A DNA stretch of 64,000 nt from Amycolatopsis sp. GM8 (GTDB taxonomy: Bacteria; Actinomycetota; Actinomycetes; Mycobacteriales; Pseudonocardiaceae), in assembly GCF_021653975.1 (NCBI RefSeq), contig NZ_JAJKFK010000011.1, positions 71,627-135,626 on the forward strand, read 5' to 3'. The notes beneath the pieces were generated by a model. It made no database searches and was not told where the DNA came from. It saw nothing but the letters and a program-made list of their open reading frames with translations. Position numbers and translations under genes: made by a program. Position 1 is the first letter of the stretch, and each line of letters starts with the position of its first letter. Positions 1-8,686 of this stretch are shown here, one piece after another.

Positions 1-210
1 GTGGACAGTGTGCGTTCGGACGATTCGGAACTGCTGCTGCCGCACCCGGGCACGCCGGATCGCGCGAGCGTGCTGATCCCGTGGCTGGAAATCGAGCCGG
101 ACGCCGTCCTCCCCGGTCACGGTCCGATCCGTGATCTCCTTGCGGCGCTGCCGGAAGCGGACCGGGCGGGTGTGCACCCCCGCCCGGCGCTCACGCTCCG
201 AGTGCCCTGA
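1..210 (+). CDS. folK: FolK C-terminal end (HPPK), partial at window edge
   Basis: C-terminal part of 2-amino-4-hydroxy-6-hydroxymethyldihydropteridine diphosphokinase, the folate-pathway enzyme that pyrophosphorylates the pterin before dihydropteroate synthase. The visible 69 residues hold the typical actinobacterial tail: PHPGTPDRASVLIPWLEI, then DAVLPGHGPI, ending in TLRVP. The reading frame is open to the first base, so the start lies outside the window. The position just before DUF3180 matches the folK-DUF3180 order of mycobacteria (Rv3606c-Rv3605c), except that a divergent MerR locus is inserted between them. Its end overlaps the end of the converging MerR partner ORF by 20 bp. Confidence 0.8.
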   Translation: MDSVRSDDSELLLPHPGTPDRASVLIPWLEIEPDAVLPGHGPIRDLLAALPEADRAGVHPRPALTLRVP

Positions 211-727
211 GTGCGGCGATGGTCCAGTCCAGTGCCGGCTGCCGCCACGGCACCGGCTGCCAGCCGTTCATGACCGCGAGCAGGTACCAGTAGCGAGCGG
301 CCCTGGGATCGCTACTGGACTCGATGCGATCGGCCAGTCCGGCCGCCGATTCCACCTCCGCGACGCGGACGATCTCCTCCGCCAGCGAACGACCTTCCGC
401 CGATGCCGGTTCGCGGCCTGCCTCCAGGTACTCCTGGGCCCGGTTGTTCCACTCGAACCAATGCTCCCGCTGGGCCTGGGTCGGATTCGGATCCCGGCCC
501 GCGTCGCGCTCCGCCGCGTGCTGCTCGCTCATCCCGCGGATGGTCGCGCGGAACGACGGATCCTGGATCAGTTCCGCGAGTTCGACCCACGCCTCCAGCT
601 GTTCCGGCGTCGGATCATCGGGCAGGTTCGGTTTCGCCGAGCGCATCCCGGCCGAGAAGTCCGGGTCCACGTTCAGCCCGCCGAAGACCTCGCTCCAGAA
701 CTCCCCCACCCGTCGCCCGACCGCCAC
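191..727 (-). CDS. C-terminal half of a split MerR-type regulator
   Basis: A 178-residue protein with no DNA-binding domain of its own. Its sequence (SEVFGGLNVDPDF, LPDDPTPEQLEAWVELAELIQDPSFR) is what normally follows the helix-turn-helix and coiled coil in a common actinobacterial MerR family of about 300 residues. Here it is a separate frame, 29 bp downstream of the stop of the MerR half at 757..1164. The frame stays open upstream of the GTG at 727 across the junction, so the pair could be a frameshifted gene or two coupled ORFs. The C-terminal domain probably binds a ligand or partner, but no function is known. Confidence 0.55.
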   Translation of the reverse strand: MAVGRRVGEFWSEVFGGLNVDPDFSAGMRSAKPNLPDDPTPEQLEAWVELAELIQDPSFRATIRGMSEQHAAERDAGRDPNPTQAQREHWFEWNNRAQEYLEAGREPASAEGRSLAEEIVRVAEVESAAGLADRIESSSDPRAARYWYLLAVMNGWQPVPWRQPALDWTIAALRALGA

Positions 728-756
728 CCCCGACGGAAGCGCTTCGCGCTGCTGGT

Positions 757-1164
757 CTATTGGCGTACGCGCTCCTCGTCGGACATCGATGCCAGCTTGT
801 TCATCAGTTTCACTTCCTCCAGCTCGGATTCCCGTTTCACCACCGCGCGCAGCACCGCCCGGCGCAGCCGCAACCGCCGGAGCTGGTCCTCGATCGCCTC
901 GAGATGCCGGGCCGCCAGCTGCGGCACGCTGACCCGCGAGCCGAGCACCTGCGCGACGTCGTCCAGGCCGAGGCCCAGTTCGCGCAGGGTCCTGATCAGC
1001 TCGAGCCGGGCCAGCGACCGGGTGTCGTAGAGCCGGTAGCCGCTGGGGGTGCGGTCGGTGGGCGGCAGGAGTCCTTCATCGGAGTAGAACCGGATCGTCT
1101 TGACCGGCAGCCCGGTCCGGCGTGCCAGCTCCCCGATGGTGAACGTCCTGCCCACACGGTCCAT
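757..1164 (-). CDS. MerR-family transcriptional regulator (N-terminal half)
   Basis: MerR DNA-binding regulator of 135 residues. The winged helix-turn-helix reads FTIGELARRTGLPVKTIRFY, followed by EGLLPPTDRTPSGYRLYD and a dimerisation helix with LRELGLGLDDVAQVL. It ends with MNKLASMSDEERVRQ, which is where related full-length proteins run on into the domain now found in the frame at 191..727. A stop codon (TAG) sits at the break. Regulators of this type twist the promoter spacer on ligand binding; no ligand can be read from the sequence. It is divergent from DUF3180 (53 bp between starts), so the shared region may hold its operator. Confidence 0.7.
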   Translation of the reverse strand: MDRVGRTFTIGELARRTGLPVKTIRFYSDEGLLPPTDRTPSGYRLYDTRSLARLELIRTLRELGLGLDDVAQVLGSRVSVPQLAARHLEAIEDQLRRLRLRRAVLRAVVKRESELEEVKLMNKLASMSDEERVRQ

Positions 1165-1217
1165 GCTGATGTCTCCACTGGCTGGAGAGTCAAGTCTCGC
1201 ACGGTACCGTTGACGGC

Positions 1218-1679
1218 ATGCACTTCACGCGGCCCCGCGAGCTCGTGATCGCCGGGCTGGTCGGCGTCGTGCTGGCCTACCTCGCGTTCAAGTTCGCCTA
1301 CGGTTCCCTGCCGCGGTTGCCGCGTTATGCCGGCATCACGCTCGTCGTGATCGCCGTGATCGAGACGGTGCTGGCGTTCACCATCCGCTCGCGGATCCGC
1401 AGCGGGCGGCTGCTGGGTGCGATCGGCGTCGCGCGCGCGGTCGCGCTGGCGAAGGCTTCATCGGTGCTGGGCGCGCTGATGCTCGGTGTGTGGCTGGGCG
1501 CGCTGATTGCCTTGTTCCCCAACGCGGACGAGGTGACCGCGGCCGCGAGTGACGTCCGGAGCGCGATCATCAGCGCGATCAGTGCGGTGGTGCTGATCGC
1601 GGCCGCGCTGTGGCTCGAACACTGCTGCCGGACACCAGAACAACGTGATCACGATCCCGAACATCACTCGACCGGTTAA
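1218..1679 (+). CDS. DUF3180 membrane protein
   Basis: Small integral membrane protein of 153 residues with four predicted transmembrane helices (about residues 8-28, 36-55, 77-100 and 115-135). It matches the DUF3180 family, which in actinobacteria almost always sits just downstream of folK (Rv3605c in M. tuberculosis). The family has no assigned function. The ATG at 1218 gives the usual family length. The C-terminal tail EHCCRTPEQRDHDPEHHSTG is polar and histidine-rich. Confidence 0.75.
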   Translation: MHFTRPRELVIAGLVGVVLAYLAFKFAYGSLPRLPRYAGITLVVIAVIETVLAFTIRSRIRSGRLLGAIGVARAVALAKASSVLGALMLGVWLGALIALFPNADEVTAAASDVRSAIISAISAVVLIAAALWLEHCCRTPEQRDHDPEHHSTG

Positions 1680-1739
1680 CGCGGAGAACCTACCGTTCGA
1701 AGTACCGACTAGGTCTCAGACGGATAACTAGAGGGTACG

Positions 1740-3470
1740 GTGTTCGGCATGACTAGCGTGGGTGACGACTCGCGCGGCCGCCTCCTGGGCCGGCCGTGGT
1801 TCGTCGTCGGCTTGGCCCTCGCAGTGGCCGCGACGCTCGCGCTGGTGCTCGCGGACGACATTCGCTACCTGCGGCTGGGTATCGTCGCCGCGCTCTGGGC
1901 CGCGCTCGTCGGCGCGTTTCTCGCGGTCCGGTACCGCAAACAGGCCGCCAGCACGGAAGATGCGGTCGCGCAGGCGCAAGAGGTCTACGAGCTGGAACTG
2001 GAACGCGAGATCGCCGCCCGGCGCGAGTACGAGCTGGAAGTCGAGAACGACGTCCGCGCCAAGGCACACGCCGACTCGCGCACCGAGCTGGACGCACTGC
2101 GGGCCGAGGTCGCCGCGCTGCGGGACAACCTGCAGTCGCTGTTCGGCGGCGGCGAGGTACTGCTCGAACGGTTCGCGCTGACGGCACAGGCGACGCGGAT
2201 GCGCGCGCTGCGCGAGGAACAGCGGATCGTCGAGTCCGGCAGCGGGCCCACCCCGGCACAGCTGACGGCCGCGCCAGACCGGCATCAGGAGAGACCGTCG
2301 GAACTGGTCGACCGTGTCCGGGAAAAACAGCAGGCGCGGCCCGCTGGGCGCCAGGCCGCGCCGGAGCCTCGTCGCCCCGAACGATCCATGGATCTCCCGC
2401 CCCGCCGGGTGGCGAAGGGCGAGCCGGTGCGACCGGGGCGCGGCAGTCATGCCGCGGCCAGCGTGTCGAAGGCCGCCGCCGAGGCGCGTGCCCAGCAGAC
2501 TGCGGTGAACCAGGCGCCAACGGCGGAGCCCAAGCCGCGATTCACCGGCTCGGCCGAAGCCACCCGCCCCGCCTTCAGCCCGTCGGATCGGCGTCGCCGT
2601 CCGCCGGAGCCCACGCCCGTTGACGAGCCGACCCAGCTGTCGAAGCCCGTCGACGCCGATTGGACCGCGTCGTGGGAATCCGGGCTGGTCAAGGACAATC
2701 CCTCGCCGAACGGCAGTGCGGCGGCGCAGCCTCCGGCCCGGCCGGCCGAGCGGTCGCGCCCGCGGATGACGCCCGTGGCGCCACCGCCTGAGCCGCCCGA
2801 ACCCCCCAAGCAGCGGTTCGAGACGTCGCGTCCGCGCATGGAGCCGGTGCAGCCGCGCTTCGAAACTTCCCGGCCCCGCATGGAACCCGTACAGCCGCCA
2901 CGCATGGAGACTTCCCGGCCCCGGATGGAGCCCGTCCAGCCGCCTCAGCCGATGCCGTCGCGCGTGGAGCCGGCCGAGTCGCGGTTCGAGATCTCCCGGC
3001 CGCGCCTGGAACCTGTCCAGCCGCCACAGCCCCCGCCGCCTCCGGCGCCGCAGCCGGAGCCGTTCGAGTCGCGGTTCGAGTTGTCCCGGCCGAAGGTCGC
3101 GCCCGTGCCGCCGCCCGCGGAAGAGCCGCCGCCACCTGCGAACCCCACGTTGCCGGAGGAGGTCCGCCGGCTCGCGCAGGAAGGCCGCGTCGGCGGGCGT
3201 CGCCGCCGGGCCGAGGACGAGTCTCCGGCGGAGCAGTCCGGTGGCGGTCGCCGCCGCCGTCCAGATGGTGAGCCGCCGGCGTGGGAAACGCCTTCGCGCG
3301 GGCATGCCACGGGCAGCCACGCCCGGCCCGAGGTCGCCGATGGCCGCCGTGCCGCGCCGGAACCCGAGGACAGCGGCTCGCACACGGCCGGTCGGTCGGT
3401 CAGTGACCTGCTCGCGGCACACGGCACCACCGACGCGATCCCGCGCCGCCGCCGGCGAGCCGAGGACTAG
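1740..3470 (+). CDS. DUF6779-type membrane, coiled-coil and proline-rich protein
   Basis: Protein of 576 residues in the position of Rv3604c. Two N-terminal transmembrane helices (about 15-35 and 42-62) are followed by a charged coiled coil (about 65-150, rich in E, R and A), then a long disordered region rich in proline and arginine. Residues about 359-460 contain five imperfect copies of the unit [RF/RM]E[TIL]SRPRMEPVQPP. The N-terminal part matches the DUF6779 family of Pseudonocardiaceae. The function is unknown; the architecture suggests a membrane-anchored scaffold. GTG 1740 or ATG 1749 could be the start, since GAGGG lies at 1731. Confidence 0.65.
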   Translation: MFGMTSVGDDSRGRLLGRPWFVVGLALAVAATLALVLADDIRYLRLGIVAALWAALVGAFLAVRYRKQAASTEDAVAQAQEVYELELEREIAARREYELEVENDVRAKAHADSRTELDALRAEVAALRDNLQSLFGGGEVLLERFALTAQATRMRALREEQRIVESGSGPTPAQLTAAPDRHQERPSELVDRVREKQQARPAGRQAAPEPRRPERSMDLPPRRVAKGEPVRPGRGSHAAASVSKAAAEARAQQTAVNQAPTAEPKPRFTGSAEATRPAFSPSDRRRRPPEPTPVDEPTQLSKPVDADWTASWESGLVKDNPSPNGSAAAQPPARPAERSRPRMTPVAPPPEPPEPPKQRFETSRPRMEPVQPRFETSRPRMEPVQPPRMETSRPRMEPVQPPQPMPSRVEPAESRFEISRPRLEPVQPPQPPPPPAPQPEPFESRFELSRPKVAPVPPPAEEPPPPANPTLPEEVRRLAQEGRVGGRRRRAEDESPAEQSGGGRRRRPDGEPPAWETPSRGHATGSHARPEVADGRRAAPEPEDSGSHTAGRSVSDLLAAHGTTDAIPRRRRRAED

Positions 3471-3509
3471 CTTCGGCGGCTCTGCGGAGTCACCGTAAAG
3501 TGCCGGACT

Positions 3510-4643
3510 GTGACGACGGCTTCTCGCAGGATCACCGTTCTGCTGCCTGTGCTCGGCCTCATCGTGGTCGCGGTATGCGGGCTGACCCTGCTCGCGCTCG
3601 CCACGGTCCGGGTCGGTCCGCTGGGCGTCGTGATCGGCGTGGCCGCGGCCCTCGTGCCGGTCGCGATCGTGGTCGCGGCCGTGCTGTGGATCGACCGCTG
3701 GGAGCCGGAACCGGCGAAGCTGCTGATGATCGCGTTCGCGTGGGGCGCCTGTATCGCGGCGATCACCGCGCTGCTCATCAACAGCACCGCGGAGAGCGTC
3801 GGGGATCTGTTGCTGGGCATGGGAAACGGCAGCAAGGTGAGCGCGCTGGTCTCCGCGCCGCTGGTCGAGGAAGCCGCCAAGGGCTCGTTCGTCCTGCTCA
3901 TCCTGCTGCGCCGTCGCGAAGAGTTCGACGGGATCATCGACGGCATCGTCTACGCCGGGATCACCGCCGCGGGCTTCGCGTTCACCGAGAACATCTACTA
4001 CTTCGGCCGCGCGTTTTCCGACTACGGGTTCGGCAACGGCACCAGTACCGGGGTGATCGCGGCGTTCGTGCTGCGCGGGGTGCTCTCGCCGTTCACCCAC
4101 CCGCTGTTCACCGCGCTCACCGGGGTCGGCCTCGGCTACGCCGCGCGGACCACCAGCCGCACGGTGCGGATTCTGGCTCCACTGGGCGGTTATCTCGCCG
4201 CGGTCCTGCTGCACGCGCTCTGGAACGGGGCTGCCACGCTGGGCGGCGCGAAGACGTTCCTGAACGTGTACTTCCTGGTCATGGTGCCGATCTTCGTCGC
4301 GGTCGTGCTGGTGGTGATCCTGCAGCGGCGCCGCGAGCAGCGCACCGTCGAGGCCGCCCTGCCGGGCATGGTGAAGTCACGGTGGATCGCGGCCTCCGAG
4401 GTCGATCTGCTGTCCAGTCTCAACGGGCGCCGCGAATGGCGGCGGCAGGCGCGGCGGCAGTCCGGGCGGCGGGCCGCGAAGGCGGTGGCGGCGTACCAGA
4501 ACAGCGTGACGGAGCTCGCGTTCCTCAAGCGCCGCAATGGCAGCGCCGGCAGTACCGTGAAGGAGGCCGAACTGCTCGATACGCTGCGCGAATCGCGCTC
4601 GGAGGCGGTCAGGCTGGCGGGGGAAAATCCCCGGGGCTCCTAG
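3510..4643 (+). CDS. PrsW-family intramembrane metalloprotease
   Basis: Polytopic membrane protein of 377 residues in the PrsW/CPBP-like clan of glutamic/metallo intramembrane proteases. Motifs in order are DRWEPEP after the second helix, VEEAAKG (the EExxK motif), FTENIYYF, SPFTHPLFTALTG and LLHALWNG. Together they supply the conserved Glu and His residues thought to bind metal or activate water. The C-terminal 100 residues are cytosolic and basic. PrsW cleaves anti-sigma factors in Bacillus; the actinobacterial substrate is unknown. The start is GTG 3510. Confidence 0.8.
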   Translation: MTTASRRITVLLPVLGLIVVAVCGLTLLALATVRVGPLGVVIGVAAALVPVAIVVAAVLWIDRWEPEPAKLLMIAFAWGACIAAITALLINSTAESVGDLLLGMGNGSKVSALVSAPLVEEAAKGSFVLLILLRRREEFDGIIDGIVYAGITAAGFAFTENIYYFGRAFSDYGFGNGTSTGVIAAFVLRGVLSPFTHPLFTALTGVGLGYAARTTSRTVRILAPLGGYLAAVLLHALWNGAATLGGAKTFLNVYFLVMVPIFVAVVLVVILQRRREQRTVEAALPGMVKSRWIAASEVDLLSSLNGRREWRRQARRQSGRRAAKAVAAYQNSVTELAFLKRRNGSAGSTVKEAELLDTLRESRSEAVRLAGENPRGS

Positions 4644-4767
4644 ACCGGGTCGGGTGAAGCTGGTCACCAGGACCGGAACAATCGTGCTGGACCGAGCTAC
4701 TCTCGCGCCGTCGTCCGGTACCCGCGACCGAAGAGCGGGACTGGAACGAAATGAGGAGCTTTTTGCC

Positions 4768-4794
4768 ATGAGCGTCCATCGGGGCACGCCATGA
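4768..4794 (+). other. Eight-codon upstream ORF coupled to the DUF2520 gene
   Basis: A tiny reading frame (MSVHRGTP then TGA) with a purine-rich GAGGAG at 4753-4758 upstream. Its TGA overlaps the ATG of the next gene in an ATGA arrangement (4791-4794), in a different frame. The good ribosome site serves the mini-ORF, so the next gene may be translated by termination-reinitiation. This is inferred from spacing only; the mini-ORF could also be untranslated. Confidence 0.3.
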
Positions 4795-5684
4795 CGCGGC
4801 CGGCCAGGCTGGCCGTGGGAGTCGTGTCCGCCGGCCGGGTGGGCAGTGTGCTGGGTGCCGCCCTCGCCAGGGCCGGGCACACGGTTGTCGCCGCATCGGG
4901 CATTTCCACCGCTTCGCACGAGCGCGCCGAACGGCTGCTGCCCGGCGTTCCCCTGCTGCCACCGGACGAGGTCGTCGCCGCCGCGGATCTGGTGTTGCTC
5001 GCCGTTCCCGACGACGCGCTCGCGGATCTGGTCGCCGGACTCGGCGCGACCGGGAACTGGCGGCCGGGTCAGATCGTCATCCACACCTCCGGCGCGCACG
5101 GCGTCGACGTGTTGCGGCCCGCGGCCGAGGCCGGGGCGCTGGCGCTCGCGCTGCATCCGGTGATGACGTTCACCGGGCGCGAGGAGGACCTGCAGCGGAT
5201 GGCGGCGTGCAGTGTCGGCGTCACCGCGGCGAGCGACGACGAGATCGCCTGGAGCGTCGGCGAGGCGCTGACCGTGGAGATGGGCGGCGAGGCCGTCCGG
5301 GTGCCGGAGGAGGCGCGGCCGCTCTACCACGCCGCGCTGGCACACGGCTCGAACCACCTCGTCACGCTGGTGGAAGACTGCCTGGAACTACTCGCCCGCG
5401 CCGGCATCGCCAACGGCGAGCGGATGCTCGGCCCGCTGCTGTCGGCGGCGCTGGACAACGCGTTGCGCCACGGCGACCGCGCACTGACGGGCCCGGTCGC
5501 GCGCGGCGACACGGGCACCGTACGGAAGCATCTGGATGTGCTGGACGCCGAGGCGCCGGACATCCGGCCCTGCTACACCGCGCTCGCCCGGCGGACCGCC
5601 GAGCGTGCGTCGGCGGCCGGCCTGCTCGGCAAGGACACCGCCGCCGAGATCACCGAACTCCTCGAAGGAAACGAAAAGCCGTGA
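4791..5684 (+). CDS. Rossmann-like/DUF2520 protein (Rv3603c-type)
   Basis: 297-residue protein with an N-terminal NAD(P)-binding fold (VGVVSAGRVGSVLGAALA, about residues 5-25) and a C-terminal helical DUF2520 domain containing HPVMTFTG and LYHAALAHGSNHLVTL. The fold resembles ketopantoate reductase and pyrroline-5-carboxylate reductase. It directly precedes panC and overlaps it (stop TGA and start GTG share bases), which suggests a redox step tied to pantoate supply. That role is inferred from context and fold and has not been shown for the family. The start ATG 4791 overlaps an 8-codon upstream ORF. Confidence 0.75.
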   Translation: MTRPARLAVGVVSAGRVGSVLGAALARAGHTVVAASGISTASHERAERLLPGVPLLPPDEVVAAADLVLLAVPDDALADLVAGLGATGNWRPGQIVIHTSGAHGVDVLRPAAEAGALALALHPVMTFTGREEDLQRMAACSVGVTAASDDEIAWSVGEALTVEMGGEAVRVPEEARPLYHAALAHGSNHLVTLVEDCLELLARAGIANGERMLGPLLSAALDNALRHGDRALTGPVARGDTGTVRKHLDVLDAEAPDIRPCYTALARRTAERASAAGLLGKDTAAEITELLEGNEKP

Positions 5685-6562
5685 ACCCGTCCCCGAAGTT
5701 CACCCGCGGGCAGCTCAACACGTTCCAGACGCCCGGCGAAATCAACCGGGTCACCGCGGCCCTGCACGCGGTCGGCCGGAAGGTCGCGCTGGTGCCGACG
5801 ATGGGCGCGCTGCACGCCGGGCACCGCGAGTTGCTGCGCCGTGCCAAGCGGTTGCCCAACACCGTCGTCGGCGCGTCGATCTTCGTGAACCCGTTGCAGT
5901 TCGGCCAAGGCGAGGACTTCGAGGCCTACCCGCGCCCACTCGACCGCGATCTCGAAGTGCTGGCCGGGATCGGCGCCGAGCTCGCGTTCGTGCCCAAGGC
6001 GGACGACCTGTACGCGGACGGGCACGCGGTCACCGTGCACCCCGGCCCGCTCGGCGACGAGCTGGAAGGCGCGGCGCGGCCAGGACATTTCGCCGGTGTG
6101 CTGACCGTCGTGGCGAAGCTGTTCAACATCGTGACGCCGGACTACGCGTTCTTCGGCGAGAAGGACTACCAGCAGCTGGTGCTGGTCAAGCGGATGGTGC
6201 GGGACCTGAACATGCCGACGCGGGTGATCGGGGTGCCGACCGTGCGCGAGCACGACGGCCTCGCGCTGTCCTCGCGCAACGTCTACCTGAGCGAGGAGGA
6301 ACGAGCCGACGCCGGGGTGCTGTCCGCGGCGCTGGCCGCGGGGGCGCACGTCGGCCGGGAGGGCGCCGACGCGGTGCTGTCCCTGGCGAAGCAGACGCTG
6401 GCCGCCCGGCCGTCCGTCGCCGTGGACTATCTCGAACTGCGCGGAACCGATCTGGGTCCCGCTCCCGCCGACGGCGAGGCGCGGTTGCTGATCGCCGCCC
6501 GCGCCGGCCGCACCCGGCTGATCGACAACGTGCCCGTCCTGCTCGGCGCCGCAGGGGAATGA
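5681..6562 (+). CDS. panC: Pantothenate synthetase
   Basis: PanC condenses D-pantoate and beta-alanine with ATP to give pantothenate. The 293-residue protein has the HIGH-type nucleotide-binding signature PTMGALHAGH (about residues 40-49), FVNPLQFG, the pantoate-binding region GDELEGAARPGHFAGVLTVV, FFGEKDYQQL and the KMSKS-like LSSRNVYL. The start is GTG 5681, overlapping the DUF2520 stop as GTGA; an in-frame upstream extension would run into that gene. It is followed 12 bp later by panD, so both precursors of pantothenate synthesis are made from one operon. Confidence 0.95.
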   Translation: MNPSPKFTRGQLNTFQTPGEINRVTAALHAVGRKVALVPTMGALHAGHRELLRRAKRLPNTVVGASIFVNPLQFGQGEDFEAYPRPLDRDLEVLAGIGAELAFVPKADDLYADGHAVTVHPGPLGDELEGAARPGHFAGVLTVVAKLFNIVTPDYAFFGEKDYQQLVLVKRMVRDLNMPTRVIGVPTVREHDGLALSSRNVYLSEEERADAGVLSAALAAGAHVGREGADAVLSLAKQTLAARPSVAVDYLELRGTDLGPAPADGEARLLIAARAGRTRLIDNVPVLLGAAGE

Positions 6563-6574
6563 GAGGGAGTAGCC

Positions 6575-7069
6575 ATGTACCGCACGATGCTCAAGTCCAA
6601 GATCCATCGCGCGACCGTCACCCAGGCCGATCTGCACTACGTGGGCTCGGTCACGATCGACGAGACGCTGATGCGGGCGGCGGACCTGCTGCCCGGCGAG
6701 CAGGTGTCCATTGTGGACATCACGAACGGCGCCCGGCTGGAGACCTACGTCATCGCGGGCGAGAAGGACAGCGGGGTGATCGGCATCAACGGCGCCGCAG
6801 CGCATCTGGTGCACCCCGGTGACCTGGTCATCCTGATCTCCTACGCGCAGATGGACGGGGCCGAAGCGGTGTCGTTCCGGCCGCGGATCGTGTTCGTGGA
6901 CCGGGAAAACCGGATCAAGCACGACGGCTCCGACCCGGCGTACGCGCCCGAAGGCTCGGGGCTGCTCAGCGGGAGCGTGACGGTCCAGCCGGATGGTGAA
7001 AGCGCTTACCCGACAGCGGAAACCGTGGACGCGGCCCGGCTCGACGCCCTCCTGCACACGGAGAGCTAG
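6575..7069 (+). CDS. panD: Aspartate 1-decarboxylase
   Basis: Pyruvoyl-dependent enzyme that makes beta-alanine from L-aspartate for PanC. The self-cleavage site is visible as Gly24-Ser25 in HYVGSVTID; Lys9 and the EQVSIVDITNGARLETYVI segment fit the family. Length is 164 residues; the family core ends near residue 125, so about 35-40 residues form a C-terminal tail as in mycobacterial PanD. A strong ribosome site (GAGAGGGAG) precedes ATG 6575. The gene carries both recurrent palindromic words of this genome, TCCATTGTGGAC at 6707 and AAGCGCTT at 7000. Confidence 0.95.
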   Translation: MYRTMLKSKIHRATVTQADLHYVGSVTIDETLMRAADLLPGEQVSIVDITNGARLETYVIAGEKDSGVIGINGAAAHLVHPGDLVILISYAQMDGAEAVSFRPRIVFVDRENRIKHDGSDPAYAPEGSGLLSGSVTVQPDGESAYPTAETVDAARLDALLHTES

Positions 7070-7840
7070 GTGCTGCTGACGATCGATGTCGGCAACACGA
7101 ACATCGTGCTCGGGCTGTACGAGGGCACCGAGCTGATCGGTGACTGGCGGATGCGGACCGACGCGCAGATGACCGCCGACGAACTCTCGCTCACCATGCG
7201 CGGGCTGCTGGGTTCCCACGCGGACGAGGTCACCGGCATCAGTGCGCTGTCCACCGTGCCCGCGGTGCTGCGCGAACTGCGGGTGATGCTCGGCCGGTAC
7301 TACGCGCGAGTGCCGAAAGTCGTGGTGGAGCCCGGCGTTCGCACGGGTGTGCCGCTGCTGGTCGACAACCCGCGCGAGGTCGGCGCCGACCGGCTGGTCA
7401 ACACGCTCGCCGCGCATCACCTGCACAAGACGGCGTGCGTGGTCGTCGACTTCGGCACCTCGACCAACGTCGACGCGATCTCGGCCCGCGGCGAGTTCCT
7501 CGGTGGCGCGTTCGCGCCGGGGATCGAGATCTCCGTCGACGCGCTGGCGGCGCGGGCGGCGGCGCTGCGCAAGGTCGAGCTGGTGCCGCCGCGGTCGGTG
7601 ATCGGCAAGAACACCGTGGAATGCCTGCAGTCCGGCATCCTGTACGGGTTCGCCGGCCAGGTCGACGGCCTGGTCCGGCGAATCGTCAAGGAGCTGTCCG
7701 GGGACGGGCCGGTCGCGGTGCTGGCCACCGGCGGCCTCGCCCCGCTGGTGATCAACGAGTCGGACACCATCACCGATCACGTCCCGGACCTGACGCTGCT
7801 CGGCCTCCGCCTCGTCTTCGAACGCCAGCACCTGCGCTGA
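7070..7840 (+). CDS. coaX: Type III pantothenate kinase
   Basis: CoaX phosphorylates pantothenate, the first step from vitamin B5 to CoA, and completes the panC-panD-coaX set. The 256-residue ASKHA-fold protein shows LLTIDVGNTNIVLGLY (phosphate loop), DNPREVGADRLVN, VVDFGTSTNVDA and GGAFAPGI. Its GTG start at 7070 directly abuts the panD TAG, so translation is probably coupled. Type III kinases are not feedback-inhibited by CoA, as known for the family. Confidence 0.95.
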   Translation: MLLTIDVGNTNIVLGLYEGTELIGDWRMRTDAQMTADELSLTMRGLLGSHADEVTGISALSTVPAVLRELRVMLGRYYARVPKVVVEPGVRTGVPLLVDNPREVGADRLVNTLAAHHLHKTACVVVDFGTSTNVDAISARGEFLGGAFAPGIEISVDALAARAAALRKVELVPPRSVIGKNTVECLQSGILYGFAGQVDGLVRRIVKELSGDGPVAVLATGGLAPLVINESDTITDHVPDLTLLGLRLVFERQHLR

Positions 7841-7851
7841 CCGCCGCCCCG

Positions 7852-8613
7852 CTACGTGCGGACGGCGCGCAGGACCGTGGTGATGATCGGCAGGTCGAAC
7901 TCGCCGTCGGCGGTCTCCGGGGTCCGCGCAAGGAACTCGCGCAGCCGGGTGAGCACCGTCTCGCGCTCCTGCGCGGACGCGGTCAGCAGGTGCGAATGCG
8001 TGGCGATCGTGTCGACCAGGGTCTCCGCGGTGCGCCGCTGGACATGCGGGAACTGCCGGCGCTCGAACGGTTCGAAGGCGGGATGCCCGGGCAGTTCCGC
8101 GGCCTCCCACAGGAACCGGCGGCTCACGCCCGTTTTGGTCAGCTCGTTGAACTCGGCCACCCAGGGCACCGAGTTGTCGTCGTGGTTCCACAGCGCGACC
8201 ACGGTGCCGCCCGTGCGGGTGACGCGGGCGATCTCGGTCAGCGCCGGGTCGAGATCGAACCAGTGGAACGCCTGGCCCGCCAGCACGGCGTCGACCGCGC
8301 CGTCGCTGAGCGGGATCCGCTCGGCGGTGCCTTCGAATGCGGGCACCTCGGGATGGTGGCGCACGAATTCTGCCCGCATGTCCGGATCGGGCTCGACCGC
8401 GGTCACCCGCAGGTCCAGTTCGAGCAGGCCTTCGGTCAGTTTGCCGGTGCCCGCGGCGAGGTCCAGCACTTCGCCTGCCCTTTCGGGCAAGCCCCAGCGG
8501 AGGGCGGGCAAGGGGTAATCGGGCCGGTGTTCGGCGTAGGCGCTCGCCCGAGCACCGAACGAGCGGGCGCGCCGGGCGTACAGTTCCTGATCTGCGGGAG
8601 TGGGATCGGTCAC
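7852..8613 (-). CDS. Class I SAM-dependent methyltransferase
   Basis: 253-residue methyltransferase of the UbiE/Methyltransf_11 type. Motif I is VLDLAAGTGKL (about residues 40-50), the acidic loop is VTAVEPDPDM, and the post-I region is AVDAVLAGQAFHWFD. The GQAFHWFD motif is typical of a large actinobacterial subfamily of unknown substrate. GTG 8613 is chosen because the family sequence begins near DPTPADQELYARRA; a longer upstream frame would enter lysS. It converges on coaX with an 11-bp gap and diverges from lysS. Confidence 0.85.
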   Translation of the reverse strand: MTDPTPADQELYARRARSFGARASAYAEHRPDYPLPALRWGLPERAGEVLDLAAGTGKLTEGLLELDLRVTAVEPDPDMRAEFVRHHPEVPAFEGTAERIPLSDGAVDAVLAGQAFHWFDLDPALTEIARVTRTGGTVVALWNHDDNSVPWVAEFNELTKTGVSRRFLWEAAELPGHPAFEPFERRQFPHVQRRTAETLVDTIATHSHLLTASAQERETVLTRLREFLARTPETADGEFDLPIITTVLRAVRT

Positions 8614-8686
8614 GCGATCGATACTATTCGCGAGGAACCGTAATCCGGTTGGCTCAGCAACCCACCGGGTTCGTACTCTATGCGTC

